Source of the DNA: JANJUO01 sp942492935
GTDB lineage: Bacteria; Bacteroidota; Ignavibacteria; Kapaibacteriales; UBA2268
Direction of reading: 5' to 3'
Assembly (NCBI GenBank): GCA_942492935.1
Contig: OW818654.1
Location: forward strand, 1,178,001-1,242,000
Length of the DNA: 64,000 nt
Made by a program: the position numbers and the translations under genes
Notes under the pieces: generated by a model
Told to the model about the DNA's origin: nothing
Database searches by the model: none
What the model saw: the letters and a program-made list of their open reading frames with translations, nothing else
Shown here: positions 54,715 through 64,000 of the stretch, piece after piece
Layout: each line of letters begins with the position of its first letter
Position numbering within the stretch: position 1 is the stretch's first letter

Positions 54715-56907
54715 ATGCAATATTTCACAACTTCAATAAACTTTGATGGCAAAGAATATTCATTAGAAACAGGTAGATTTGCTAAATTTGCAAATGGCTC
54801 TGTTATGGTTAGATGCAATGATACTATGGTTTTGGTTACAGCAGTTGCTGCCGAAACCGAAAAAGTAGATATTGATTTTCTTCCTTTACAAGTTGAATAT
54901 AGAGAAAAATCATCAGCTGCTGGTAAAATTCCCGGTGGTTTTCTCAAAAGAGAAGGAAGACCTTCTGATAAGGAAGTTCTTTCTGCACGTTTAATCGATA
55001 GACCAATTCGCCCCATGATGCCAAAAAATTGGCGTTATGAAACTCAAATCATAGCTACTGTTTTCGCAGCTGAGCCAGATTTCGACCCTGATACACTTGC
55101 GGCAGTTGGTGCTTCTGCAGCTTTGTTGATTTCTGATATTCCGTTTCACGGACCTATTTCAGAAGTAAGAATTGGTAGAATTGATGGTAATTTTATTGCT
55201 AATCCTACTATCGAACAAACTAAGGTTTCTGATATTGATATGACTGTTGCCGGTACGGACAACGCAATTACAATGGTTGAAGGTGAATCTCACGAAATTT
55301 CTGAAGATGACTTTGTTGCTGCTATGGAATTTGCTCACATTAAAATTCAGGAATTGAATAATCTTCAAAAAGAATTGTTGAAATTATGCAGCAATGAAAA
55401 AAGACCTGTCATTTCAAATGATGTTCCAGAAGAATTCGTTGAAACAATTAAAAATGAAATTCATGATGAATTGTATAAGTATGTACATACAATTACCAAA
55501 AAAGTTGAAAGACACGCTTCAAGAGTAAGTGTTTTAGAACACGCATTAGCAAAAGCGACTGAAGTATTTGGTGAAAATGAAGAATATACTGATAAAATTG
55601 AAAAATATACTGCCAAAGCTGTAAAAGACCTTGAAAAGAAATATATGCGAAATATGATTCTTGACGATGGAATTAGATTAGACGGTAGAAGTACAACACA
55701 AATCAGACCAATCGAATGTGAAATTGGTTTACTTCCAAGAAATCACGGTTCAGCTTTGTTTACAAGAGGTGAAACGCAGAGTTTGACTTCTGTTACTCTC
55801 GGAACAAATCGCGATGAACAGATGATTGACGGTTTGATGCCACTTTACAATGAAAGATTTATGCTTCATTACAACTTCCCTCCATTTTCAACTGGTGAAG
55901 TTGGAAGAATGGGTGTTAGTCGTAGAGAAGTTGGACACGGTCATCTTGCATGGAGAGCATTAAAAAATATGATGCCTGCTCAAGAGAAATTTCCTTATAC
56001 ATTAAGAGTAGTTTCTGATATTTTAGAATCAAATGGCTCATCATCAATGGCTACAGTTTGTGCTGGTTCACTTGCTTTGTTTGATGCTGGTGTTCCGATG
56101 ATTAAACCTGTTGCTGGTATTGCGATGGGATTGATTAGTGAAGGTGATAAAGTTGCTGTTCTTAGTGATATTCTTGGTGATGAAGATTTCCTTGGTGATA
56201 TGGACTTTAAAGTTACTGGTACAGAAGATGGCATTACTGCCTTTCAAATGGATATAAAAATCGAAGGTCTATCAATGGATATCATGAAAGTTGCACTCAA
56301 TCAAGCAAAAGTTGGGCGACTTCATATTCTTGAAATTATGAACAAATCAATTGATGTTCCAAGAGAAGATATTTCTGCTTATGCTCCAAGATTCTCATCA
56401 TTAAAAATTCCAACCGATACAATTGGTGCTGTAATTGGACAAGGTGGCGATACTATTCGTTCAATATGCAAAGATTGGAATGTTGAAATCAACATCGACC
56501 CAGATGGAACTGTTCAAGTAGCATCTACTTCTAAAGAAAATTCTGATAATGCTATCAAAGTAATTATGGGACTTACTCGCAAACCTGAAGAAGGTGAAAT
56601 TTATCTTGGCACTGTAAAAGAAGTTCGCGAAGGACTTGGTGCAATTATGGAAATTCTTCCAAAAGTGCAGGGACTACTTCACATTTCTCAAATCACACAT
56701 GAAAGATTGGAAAACGTAGGTGATGCAGTTAAAGTTGGTGAGAAATTTGAAGTGAAATTAGTTGAAATTACAAGAGAAGGAAAATATCGTTTAAGTCGTA
56801 AAGTTTTACTACCAAGACCTGAAGGTATGCCTGAACCTCGTGAACAACGTCCTCAAAGTGATGATAGAAGACCAAGTTCAAGACCACCACAACACAACAG
56901 AAGATAA
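54715..56907 (+). CDS. pnp: Polynucleotide phosphorylase
   Basis: PNPase degrades RNA from the 3' end with phosphate. The 730-residue protein has two RNase PH cores (PNPase 1: GKYSLETGRFAKFANGS-like; PNPase 2 starting RLDGRSTTQIRPIE), the linking helical domain, a KH domain (DTIGAVIGQGGDTIRSI) and an S1 domain (GLLHISQITHERL) ending in a basic proline-rich tail. All are in the normal order and the size is standard. ATG 54715 gives the usual N-terminus. A GAAA-loop terminator follows. Confidence 0.98.
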   Translation: MQYFTTSINFDGKEYSLETGRFAKFANGSVMVRCNDTMVLVTAVAAETEKVDIDFLPLQVEYREKSSAAGKIPGGFLKREGRPSDKEVLSARLIDRPIRPMMPKNWRYETQIIATVFAAEPDFDPDTLAAVGASAALLISDIPFHGPISEVRIGRIDGNFIANPTIEQTKVSDIDMTVAGTDNAITMVEGESHEISEDDFVAAMEFAHIKIQELNNLQKELLKLCSNEKRPVISNDVPEEFVETIKNEIHDELYKYVHTITKKVERHASRVSVLEHALAKATEVFGENEEYTDKIEKYTAKAVKDLEKKYMRNMILDDGIRLDGRSTTQIRPIECEIGLLPRNHGSALFTRGETQSLTSVTLGTNRDEQMIDGLMPLYNERFMLHYNFPPFSTGEVGRMGVSRREVGHGHLAWRALKNMMPAQEKFPYTLRVVSDILESNGSSSMATVCAGSLALFDAGVPMIKPVAGIAMGLISEGDKVAVLSDILGDEDFLGDMDFKVTGTEDGITAFQMDIKIEGLSMDIMKVALNQAKVGRLHILEIMNKSIDVPREDISAYAPRFSSLKIPTDTIGAVIGQGGDTIRSICKDWNVEINIDPDGTVQVASTSKENSDNAIKVIMGLTRKPEEGEIYLGTVKEVREGLGAIMEILPKVQGLLHISQITHERLENVGDAVKVGEKFEVKLVEITREGKYRLSRKVLLPRPEGMPEPREQRPQSDDRRPSSRPPQHNRR

Positions 56908-56918
56908 TAAATAAAAAA

Positions 56919-56942
56919 ACCGATAAAAGAAATTTTATCGGT
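56919..56942. terminator. Terminator between pnp and VWA-OmpA genes
   Basis: Stem ACCGATAAAA/TTTTATCGGT with GAAA tetraloop, A-tract on the left and a run of T on the right; works in either direction for the convergent genes. Confidence 0.9.
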
Positions 56943-56989
56943 TTTTTTTTGCTGAATTATTTCTGAGAAATTATAATTTTAGATACATT

Positions 56990-58393
56990 TTATTTGCTGA
57001 TAATTACAAATTCTGTTCTGCGATTTTTTGCACGACCTTCGTCATTAATATTAGTGGCAATTGGATACTTTTCACCATATCCGACTGATGTAATTCTGTT
57101 AGGGTTGATTCCTTTTTTTATCATTACTTCCCTTACTGCATCAGCTCTTTTTTGAGATAATTTTGAATTATAATCCGCATCGGAAGTATTATTTAGTGAA
57201 TCTGTATGCCCTTGAAGTTGAATTGTCATATTGGGATAAAGTTGCATAAATGTAACTACATCATTGATAGCATTTATAGATTCCTTTGTAATGGTTGCTT
57301 TATTCAAATCAAAATATACATTAATCAAGCCAATTGAACCAATGTCTGGGGTATTGTCAAATGTAACATTTTCAACAATGTTATCTTTGGGAAGACATAA
57401 TTTTAATCTTACATTGTGTAATCCATAATTTTTCGTTTTAAATTCAACAACATAATAATTCTTCAATCTTTTATAAATATCATCGAATACGAGTGGAAAT
57501 TCATTGGTTTGATAAATGTGTTTATAGAATCCTGAAGTTGAATCAGAAAATTTTTTAATAAATTCATCATTAATATTAGTTCCAAAATCAACCCCACATA
57601 TCATAATATTATTTGCTCTTGCAAATCTTATTACTGAATCTTGTTGAGATTTTGAGCTATTGTCCCAACCGTCAGTAAAAACTACAACTGCTTTTTCTGT
57701 AGTTCTTGGAAGATTTGCTAATAACTTTGTTGCTGTATCAATAGCATCGGTTATAGCCGTCATTCCACCAAAACCAAATAGTCCGTTAATTTTATGACTT
57801 TTTAGTAAATCAAACTTATTAGTAGTCAAAGGTGCTTCAACTTTAACAGTTGCATCATATTTAATCAATCCAATAATGTCTTTTTCGTGTTTATTTTTAA
57901 GAATATTTTCAACTGCTTTTTGAACAATAACAGCTCTTTCTTCACCCATTGAGCCACTATGATCCATTACGATAGCAATTGCAGTTGATTTATCAGTGTT
58001 TTCATTATTTTCATAAACTTTAAAGTCCTTGATAATTTGAGGTTTTCCATTGAAAGTATCTACTACTTCGCACCATATTTTTTTAAAATCATTAGTTGAA
58101 GCGCCACTTAAATATATTTTTGAGGAATCTATTAAATGAACTTTCATTCTAATGAAATTTAATTCTCTTGTATCAACAGATGTGATTTCTAATTTTGGAG
58201 CTGTATGAATACTTTCATTAAATGGCTTTATGCTTTGAATGAAAACAGGGTCATAATCATAAGGAGGATTGGAATCATTTGTTGCAGCTGGTTCTCCAAC
58301 ACTACCATCACCTTTATAGACAGTTCCACATCCTGAAAATGAAATAGCAATAATTAATAAAATACTATACATTAGATTGTAATTTGTATTCAT
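56990..58393 (-). CDS. VWA-domain lipoprotein with OmpA-like peptidoglycan-binding domain
   Basis: The 467-residue lipoprotein has a signal with lipobox FSGC (Cys near 22), a beta-sandwich segment, a von Willebrand factor A domain with MIDAS motif DHSGSMG and later VFTDGWD (about 130-310), and a C-terminal OmpA domain (about 350-467; FDLNKATITKES, LQGHTDSLNN, SQKRADAVREVMIKKG, NRRTEFVI). The OmpA domain binds peptidoglycan, so the protein ties an outer-membrane or periplasmic VWA module to the cell wall. Partners unknown. It sits 197 nt downstream of yidC on the same strand. Confidence 0.92.
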   Translation of the reverse strand: MNTNYNLMYSILLIIAISFSGCGTVYKGDGSVGEPAATNDSNPPYDYDPVFIQSIKPFNESIHTAPKLEITSVDTRELNFIRMKVHLIDSSKIYLSGASTNDFKKIWCEVVDTFNGKPQIIKDFKVYENNENTDKSTAIAIVMDHSGSMGEERAVIVQKAVENILKNKHEKDIIGLIKYDATVKVEAPLTTNKFDLLKSHKINGLFGFGGMTAITDAIDTATKLLANLPRTTEKAVVVFTDGWDNSSKSQQDSVIRFARANNIMICGVDFGTNINDEFIKKFSDSTSGFYKHIYQTNEFPLVFDDIYKRLKNYYVVEFKTKNYGLHNVRLKLCLPKDNIVENVTFDNTPDIGSIGLINVYFDLNKATITKESINAINDVVTFMQLYPNMTIQLQGHTDSLNNTSDADYNSKLSQKRADAVREVMIKKGINPNRITSVGYGEKYPIATNINDEGRAKNRRTEFVIISK

Positions 58394-58589
58394 ATTCTCC
58401 CTTAAAAAATTTTGAATAACGTATATTCAGCTAAATATATTTTAAGGCAATGCTAATAAACATAAATTAACATCTATATTCAACTTGCATATCAAAATAA
58501 ACAAATAAAGTGATAATTAATTAAAAAAAAGTTGCACAAACTAAGAGTATATACAACTTTTTTGATAAAATAAGCAAATTTTAAATAAA

Positions 58590-60488
58590 CTATTTTTTCT
58601 TATTCTTACTATTTAAGTGCTGTGTATTAGGTTTCTTAACGTTATCATCAAAATTCTTTTTTCCAGGAACTGTTCTGCCTTGAGATTCTGCTAATTTTTG
58701 AGCTTCAGCCATTTTCTTTTGTAGCCATGATTCTTTCTTAGGCATTCTTTTCAATTCGTCAAGAGTTGGTCTATTTTTAGAATATTTGTTGATATATACT
58801 TGTTGTCCTATAGAAAGCAAATTAAATACTAAATAATAAAGATTCAATCCAGCAGGAAAATTAGAGAACATTAGTGTAAACATTACAGGCATCATATAGA
58901 CCATAGCTTTTTGATTAGGGTCGGTAATAGTAAGTTTTTGCTGGAAAAACATCGTAATTCCCATCAATAAAGCTAATCCCGAAATAAAACTAATACCCAT
59001 TATTTCAAATCCGAATGAGAAAAGTTTATCAGGTGCAGATAAATCAGTTATCCAGAAAATGAAATCCTGCTGACGCATATCAATTGCACTTCTTAATACT
59101 TGCCATAATGCAAAGAGTATCGGCATTTGAAGGACTAATGGCAAACAACCACCGGCGGGATTTACCCCATACTCGGAGTACATCTTCATTATTTCTTGTT
59201 GCTGTTTGGTATTATCATCTTTGTATTTTTCTCTAATATCTTTCATTAAAGGTGCAAGTAACTGCATTTTCTGAGCAGATTTCATTTGAGTAATTGATAA
59301 TGGATATAACAAAAATTTCATCAAAAATGAAAATACAATAATTGCTAAACCATAATTTGGAATAATTCCATAGATAAATTTTAAAATTGGTAACATAAAA
59401 TATTCGCCAATTTGTCGAATACCATAACGCCAGCCAAGATTTATTAATTCCTCCAAACCGTAATTTTTTACTAAATCATATTGGAGTGGTCCGATAAAAA
59501 CTTTAAAGTCATTGGACAATGTGCCACCATTGTAAGGGATTTGCATAGTAGCAGAATATTTTTCAATTATTCCCTTATTCTTTGCGTAAATTTTTGTGGC
59601 TTTTACAGAAACATTTCCGTTGAACTTATCTGTTGGCTGTGGCATTATCGCCATACCAAAGTATTTGGTTTTTATTGCAAGATAAGTAATATCACCATCA
59701 AAAGATTGTTCTACGGGTTTATCCTCTGATGCATCAATTTCTTCAATAATTCCATTTGCTGACACTATAGAATGAGCATCGTTACTTTCATCTACCGAAT
59801 TATGCTCTTGATATCTTATGCCTTCAGCCCAATTTAAATTATAACCCCTTGCAGGAATGAATGACTCCATATTTTGAAGCGTTACATTCTGGTCAAGAAC
59901 ATATTCATTACCTTTAAAAGTAATTGTTTTCTGTATGAATTTACCAGGAGTAACTTCAAGTTTTGAATTAAGAGTAAATTTATTTTTGCCTGAAATCTTA
60001 ATATAATCATTATCAAGATTTTCAAAACTGAAAAATAAATCTCTTGAGTCAATCAAAATACCATCAAATGTAACGAAAGAAAGGAATAATTCTCCCTTTC
60101 TGCTCCAAATTAATTGTGCTGAAGATTTATCCCATTTATCAAAATGCTTCAGTTGCCATTTTTTAATTGCAGTACCTTTATTGCTGATTTTTGCAATGTA
60201 GTTATCTGTTTCAATGGTTATTATTCTTTCAGTACCTTTAGAAAAGTCAGAAAATCCAGTACCATATTTTCTAAAAGTAGCAGTAGAATCAGCTACTGAA
60301 TTAAGATTACTATTTAGACTGTCATTTTGTGGAATACTTTTATCAGTAATTGAAATAACAGGTTTGCTTACAGAATCTTTTTTGATATTATCTTCTTTTG
60401 GTGCTTTGTAAGTAGAAGACTGCCACATCATCCACATCATCACCAAACCGAAAATTAATAGTAAGCCATATAGAGATTTTTTGTCCAT
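58590..60488 (-). CDS. yidC: Membrane protein insertase YidC
   Basis: YidC inserts membrane proteins with or without Sec. The 632-residue protein has an N-terminal transmembrane helix, a large periplasmic beta-sandwich (P1, about 60-340), and the conserved core of five helices (GLAIIVFSFLMKFLLYPLSITQMKS; QMPILFALWQVLR; FPAGLNLYYLVFNLLS), with a basic C-terminal tail. Its position after yidD and rnpA is standard. Confidence 0.97.
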   Translation of the reverse strand: MDKKSLYGLLLIFGLVMMWMMWQSSTYKAPKEDNIKKDSVSKPVISITDKSIPQNDSLNSNLNSVADSTATFRKYGTGFSDFSKGTERIITIETDNYIAKISNKGTAIKKWQLKHFDKWDKSSAQLIWSRKGELFLSFVTFDGILIDSRDLFFSFENLDNDYIKISGKNKFTLNSKLEVTPGKFIQKTITFKGNEYVLDQNVTLQNMESFIPARGYNLNWAEGIRYQEHNSVDESNDAHSIVSANGIIEEIDASEDKPVEQSFDGDITYLAIKTKYFGMAIMPQPTDKFNGNVSVKATKIYAKNKGIIEKYSATMQIPYNGGTLSNDFKVFIGPLQYDLVKNYGLEELINLGWRYGIRQIGEYFMLPILKFIYGIIPNYGLAIIVFSFLMKFLLYPLSITQMKSAQKMQLLAPLMKDIREKYKDDNTKQQQEIMKMYSEYGVNPAGGCLPLVLQMPILFALWQVLRSAIDMRQQDFIFWITDLSAPDKLFSFGFEIMGISFISGLALLMGITMFFQQKLTITDPNQKAMVYMMPVMFTLMFSNFPAGLNLYYLVFNLLSIGQQVYINKYSKNRPTLDELKRMPKKESWLQKKMAEAQKLAESQGRTVPGKKNFDDNVKKPNTQHLNSKNKKK

Positions 60489-60502
60489 AATTTTATCATT
60501 TA

Positions 60503-60736
60503 TTAGTTGATTTTGTTTTGCTTAGGTTCAGGAACGTAATCAATACCCCCCTTATGAAATGGATGACATTTGGAAATTCTTACAATTGATAACCAAAAAC
60601 CCTTGAATGTACCATGTTTGTCGAATGCTTCATAAGCATAGTGTGAACAAGTCGGATAAAATCTACAAGAAGAAGGAAAAAAAGGTGATATTCCTTTTTG
60701 GTAAAATTTAATCAACAATTTGAACAATTCCTTCAA
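60503..60736 (-). CDS. yidD: Membrane protein insertion efficiency factor YidD
   Basis: This 77-residue protein is the small membrane-associated factor between rnpA and yidC. Motifs: FYQKGISPFFPSSCRFYPTCS, HYAYEAF and HPFHKGGIDYVP, including three conserved Cys/Pro positions. It helps insertion by YidC. Confidence 0.97.
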   Translation of the reverse strand: MKELFKLLIKFYQKGISPFFPSSCRFYPTCSHYAYEAFDKHGTFKGFWLSIVRISKCHPFHKGGIDYVPEPKQNKIN

Positions 60737-60754
60737 TTCTTATTCCAATCATAA

Positions 60755-61153
60755 TTACATAATTTTCAAATATCTGTTTAGTAAACTTTCAATAGCCGGA
60801 TAAACATTATTGAAACCAATTAATGCAGGATGCCCCGGAGCATATTTCCATACAATAATCAAATATTTAATATTAATTTCAAAATCTCCATCAAGATTAT
60901 TGAAATATTTCCGTAAGCTTTCTCTCATTAATCTTTTAATTCTATTTCTTACTACAGCTTTTTTAGCAATTTTTTTTGGAACAGTTACCCCGTAATATAA
61001 ACAATCATTACAAGTAGAGGTATTATTCTTCTTTTGCATTTCTAATATTTCTTTTTTACAGACAACCATTAAAGCATCATTACTAGAAATTTTCTTTCCG
61101 GCTTTAAAGACATATCCGAATGCATTAAAACCTTTAATTGGCTTTAGTATCAT
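60755..61153 (-). CDS. rnpA: Ribonuclease P protein component
   Basis: RnpA is the protein subunit of RNase P, which removes 5' leaders from tRNA precursors. The core is FNAFGYVFKAGKKIS followed by YGVTVPKKIAKKAVVRNRIKRLMRES, with the RNR motif. ATG 61153 gives 132 residues, the usual size; an in-frame start at 61234 adds an implausible hydrophobic extension. It lies between rpmH and yidD. Confidence 0.93.
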   Translation of the reverse strand: MILKPIKGFNAFGYVFKAGKKISSNDALMVVCKKEILEMQKKNNTSTCNDCLYYGVTVPKKIAKKAVVRNRIKRLMRESLRKYFNNLDGDFEINIKYLIIVWKYAPGHPALIGFNNVYPAIESLLNRYLKIM

Positions 61154-61272
61154 CTGTTTCAAAATAATACCCAAAAAGCAATGATAAAAAATAAAAAAAA
61201 GGTCGCCAACTTTAATTCTTTGAAAGAATAACAATAAAGGACAACCTTCATAATTTAAAAAAGTAAAACCAA

Positions 61273-61419
61273 TTATAATTGGTCACTTACAGTAAGTTTA
61301 TGGCGTCCTTTAGCTCTACGTCTTGCTAATACTTTTCTGCCATTTTTTGTAGCCATTCTTGCTCTGAAACCATGCTTGTTTGCTCTTTTGCGTCTGCTTG
61401 GCTGATATGTTCTTTTCAT
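61273..61419 (-). CDS. rpmH: 50S ribosomal protein L34
   Basis: The 48-residue product is MKRTYQPSRRKR..., with FRARM near residues 18-22 and KGRHKLTV near the C-terminus, so it is unmistakably L34. AAGGTG precedes the ATG. It is followed by rnpA, yidD and yidC, the classical order. dnaA is not upstream; a secreted protease gene is. Confidence 0.98.
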   Translation of the reverse strand: MKRTYQPSRRKRANKHGFRARMATKNGRKVLARRRAKGRHKLTVSDQL

Positions 61420-61676
61420 TATGCACCTTGTATGAAAATATCAAATTAATATATTATAATCTAAATTATTCTAATTTTAACGAACTACAAAATTATAAAA
61501 AAATATTGAAATAAAAAAGAAAAAGGTTAAATATTATCATTATTGATTGATAAATGGCTGGGTAGTAATCATTATTTTAAAATAATTTTATTTTTTGTCA
61601 TCAATTATTTCGATAATTTAATTAATTTAGTATTTTATAACATATAATTTATTATTTATTATTTAGGGATTTTAAA
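61420..61676. other. Divergent intergenic region rpmH / M6 protease
   Basis: AT-rich spacer of 257 nt. TAATTTTG on the minus strand (61495-61488) matches a -7 element for rpmH, but no upstream TTTG is at the right distance. I saw no DnaA-box-like TTATNCACA. Confidence 0.4.
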
Positions 61677-64000
61677 ATGGTGATTCTCCAACAATTTAAA
61701 AAATCATTTAGCATTTTTGTTTTGCTAATTTTATTGGGTACAGCATCTGTATTTTCTGCTTACTTTACGGATGTGCCATTGACTGTCAAGCAGCCAGATG
61801 GAACAGTTTTGGAATGTTTGGCAACTGGCGATGAATTTTACAATTGGCTTCATGATAGCAATGGCTATACCATTATTCAAGATGCTGTAACCGGATATTT
61901 TATGTATGCAAATTTGGTTAATGATGACCTTATTGCAACAAAATACCGCCCTGGATTTGACAATCCAGCCGATAAGGGCTTAACTCCTTGGCTTATGCTT
62001 CCTGAATATAAACTTAGAGGTGCTCGTTCCAAATTTGAAGAGCCAGCTCGACCAATGATTCAGAAGAAAGATGGCGAGAAACTTCAGGCAACAAAAAATT
62101 TAGGCAATATGACTAATGTTTCTATTTTTATCAGATTTTCTGATGAAAGTGAATTCACTACTTCGCCTTCGGTTTATGATGCCGCATTCAATAATGACAA
62201 TAATAATTCATTAAAGCATTTTTTCAAGACAATTTCCTATAATAAATTAACAATTAATACTGAAATTTTCCCAAAACCTGCGGCTACTATTATTAGTTAT
62301 CAAGATGATTTGCCACGTGCTTATTATCGTCCATACAATGTTACTACAAATCCAACCGGCTATAAAAATGATAGCGAAAGAACTTATAGAGAACATACAT
62401 TGCTTAAGAAAACTATCGAAGCAGTTCATGATGAAATTCCTGCTGATTTAGTTGTTGATTCGGATGATGATGGCGTTGTAGATAATGTTTTATTTGTAGT
62501 TTCTGGCACTCCTGATGCATGGGCATCGTTATTGTGGCCACACAAATGGGCATTATATACTTATGATGTAAGAATTCATGGCAAAAGAGTTTGGGAATTT
62601 AATTTTAATATTCAATCTATGTTTAATGTTTCGGTTATCTGCCATGAAATGAATCATACATTGGGAGCACCAGACTTGTATCGCTATTATACATCTGGCT
62701 CACCCGTAGCAACATGGGATTTGATGGCAAATAACACAAATCCTCCCCAGCATACAAATGCCTATATGAAGTGGAAATATGGAAAGTGGATTGATGAAAT
62801 TCCTGAAATTGTAGAATCTGGCGTTTATACTTTAAATTCATTAGACAAACCAACTCAAAATTGTTTCAAAATCAAGTCTCAATACAACACAAATGAATTT
62901 TTTGTTGTTGAATACAGAAGAAAAAATACTTATTATGAAACTGCTATTCCTGGCGAAGGACTTTTGATTTATAGAATCAATCCTGCTGTTAATGGTAATG
63001 CTGGTGGTCCACCTGACGAAATTTATATTTTCAGACAAAATGGAACACCTACAAGTTGGGGAAATGTTTATGATGCAACCTTATCCTCAACTAAAAACAA
63101 GCATAAATTTAATCATACAACTACAACATCATACCCATTCTTGACAAATGGAAGTGCTGGTGGTGTGAATATTTCTAATGTTAGTGCTATCGATAATACA
63201 ATCTCATTTCGTGTGAATTTCTGGCCCGCAGTTTCAAGTTTGCAAACCCCTGCTAATAACGAACCTGCAACAAAAATCAAACCGATTTTCACTTGGGCTA
63301 AAGCAAAAGATGCGGATATGTATAATTTCCAAATGGCAACTGATGCTAACTTTACAAATATTATTCATTCAAAAGATAGTATTTTTGGCGAATCTTACGC
63401 TTATCCAAACGAACTTCCTTTTATGGATACTTTCTATTGGAGAGTGCGTTCAATCACTTTGTATGACGATGTTTCTGATTGGTCTTCACCACATAAATTT
63501 ACTGTAACACCTGAGCCACCACAAATAACTGCTCAATCCGGCTCTGTTATTGAATGTATGAATAATTCTGTTGAAATCAGTGTTTCTGCTGTTGGAAGAG
63601 TAGTGAAAATTGAATGGTTGAAAGATGGCGTTGTTATTCCAAATCAAAACAAATCAATTTTGTCTTATCGTGATGTTAAATTCTCCGAATCTGCTGTTTA
63701 TCAAGCAAGATTAACTAACTTCCCTGGAGTTGATACAGTTTATTCAGAGCCAATTTCTGTTTATATTGTTAGAGAAACAAAAATTGTATCACAACCACAA
63801 ACATTTTCAGCATTTGAAGATGATAAAATTTTCTTACCATTTGAAGTTCATATAAATGGTGAAGTAAATAATTCATTAATCAGCGTTCAATGGTATCTTG
63901 ATGGTAAAGAAATTGTTGATGATAACATATTTGCAGGTGCAAAATCAAATATTTTATCAATTAAAAAAATAAATGATGCTATTTTTGGTAAAACATTCAC
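61677..64000 (+). CDS. M6-family secreted metalloprotease, 3' end outside window
   Basis: A single open frame of 774 codons runs off the window end. It starts with ATG 61677 (AGGGA seven bases upstream) and a signal peptide (cleavage near VFSAYF). The N-terminal M6 propeptide region follows (TVKQPDGTVLECLATGDEF), then the protease domain with zinc motif HEMNHTLGAPDLY (HExxHxxGxxD, codons at 62643-62681) and later GEGLLIYRI. From residue about 520 there are fibronectin/Ig-like repeats (WAKAKDADMYNFQMATD; LKDGVVIPNQ). M6 proteases are immune-inhibitor-A-like endopeptidases. A T9SS tag is expected beyond the window. Confidence 0.9.
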   Translation, partial: MVILQQFKKSFSIFVLLILLGTASVFSAYFTDVPLTVKQPDGTVLECLATGDEFYNWLHDSNGYTIIQDAVTGYFMYANLVNDDLIATKYRPGFDNPADKGLTPWLMLPEYKLRGARSKFEEPARPMIQKKDGEKLQATKNLGNMTNVSIFIRFSDESEFTTSPSVYDAAFNNDNNNSLKHFFKTISYNKLTINTEIFPKPAATIISYQDDLPRAYYRPYNVTTNPTGYKNDSERTYREHTLLKKTIEAVHDEIPADLVVDSDDDGVVDNVLFVVSGTPDAWASLLWPHKWALYTYDVRIHGKRVWEFNFNIQSMFNVSVICHEMNHTLGAPDLYRYYTSGSPVATWDLMANNTNPPQHTNAYMKWKYGKWIDEIPEIVESGVYTLNSLDKPTQNCFKIKSQYNTNEFFVVEYRRKNTYYETAIPGEGLLIYRINPAVNGNAGGPPDEIYIFRQNGTPTSWGNVYDATLSSTKNKHKFNHTTTTSYPFLTNGSAGGVNISNVSAIDNTISFRVNFWPAVSSLQTPANNEPATKIKPIFTWAKAKDADMYNFQMATDANFTNIIHSKDSIFGESYAYPNELPFMDTFYWRVRSITLYDDVSDWSSPHKFTVTPEPPQITAQSGSVIECMNNSVEISVSAVGRVVKIEWLKDGVVIPNQNKSILSYRDVKFSESAVYQARLTNFPGVDTVYSEPISVYIVRETKIVSQPQTFSAFEDDKIFLPFEVHINGEVNNSLISVQWYLDGKEIVDDNIFAGAKSNILSIKKINDAIFGKTF

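Noticed and set aside
61154..61234. 27-residue N-terminal extension of rnpA
   Set aside because: Hydrophobic and not part of the RnpA family; ATG 61153 gives the usual size.

Overview
The window is a compact, very AT-rich bacterial chromosome segment. Four observations point to the Bacteroidota/Chlorobiota (FCB) group: several large secreted proteins end in a type IX secretion (Por) sorting domain; at least four upstream regions carry the Bacteroidota-type promoter (TTTG, about 18-20 nt, TAnnTTTG); there are SbsA/Big_5-like lipoproteins of the SC...GGPxDxxPP type; and there is a trimeric NADH-linked [FeFe] hydrogenase. The mix looks most like Kapabacteria/Ignavibacteria relatives, but this is an inference because no rRNA gene is present. 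I saw no tRNA, rRNA or CRISPR array.

Layout. 1-703: 5' part of a glutamate dehydrogenase gene (minus strand). 990-6762: plus-strand housekeeping block smpB, TPR protein, phoH, cdaA, pcm, miaA; the last four are nearly or actually overlapping. 7395-15473: two giant secreted T9SS cargo proteins (CotH/lamin-tail protein; choice-of-anchor/cohesin-like protein) with a small antitoxin-like ORF between them. 15587-21016: hydCBA operon for a bifurcating-type [FeFe] hydrogenase whose flavin subunit is fused to a GltD/NfnB-like NADPH module. 21634-27485: minus-strand run sucD, ndk, nudix, unknown exported protein, receiver-pseudokinase, argS. 27731-28672: seven tandem 136-bp repeats, each made of three palindromes. 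28795-33000: histidine kinase with nine PAS domains. 33122-40278: AlkD-like repair protein, SpoU methyltransferase, SDR, SAM methyltransferase, CBS protein, GDPD and a DEDDh exonuclease/GIY-YIG fusion. 40279-42655: palindromic repeats, two small unknown proteins and a wrecked IS1634-type transposase. 42656-50938: a mini-protein that is almost only a T9SS tag, a gluzincin/TolB-propeller/beta-barrel protein, then an Ig-like lipoprotein with TrkH and KtrA-like K+ uptake genes. 51060-51407: MITE-like element. 51443-53830: nitroreductase, gatA, tatA. 54307-56907: rpsO and pnp. 56990-61419: VWA-OmpA lipoprotein, and rpmH-rnpA-yidD-yidC. 61677-64000: 5' part of an M6-type secreted metalloprotease.

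How it fits together. Most genes are core functions (ribosome rescue, RNA modification and decay, membrane protein insertion, K+ uptake, c-di-AMP synthesis). The accessory signal lies in the gene-free stretches. Several of them are mosaics of a few short palindromic modules that recur in both orientations, including a 33-nt module of two 16-nt arms around a single centre base found in three contexts. This palindrome economy, the hydrogenase-transhydrogenase fusion, the doubly degenerate receiver-kinase and the peptidase-propeller-barrel protein are the points most worth follow-up.
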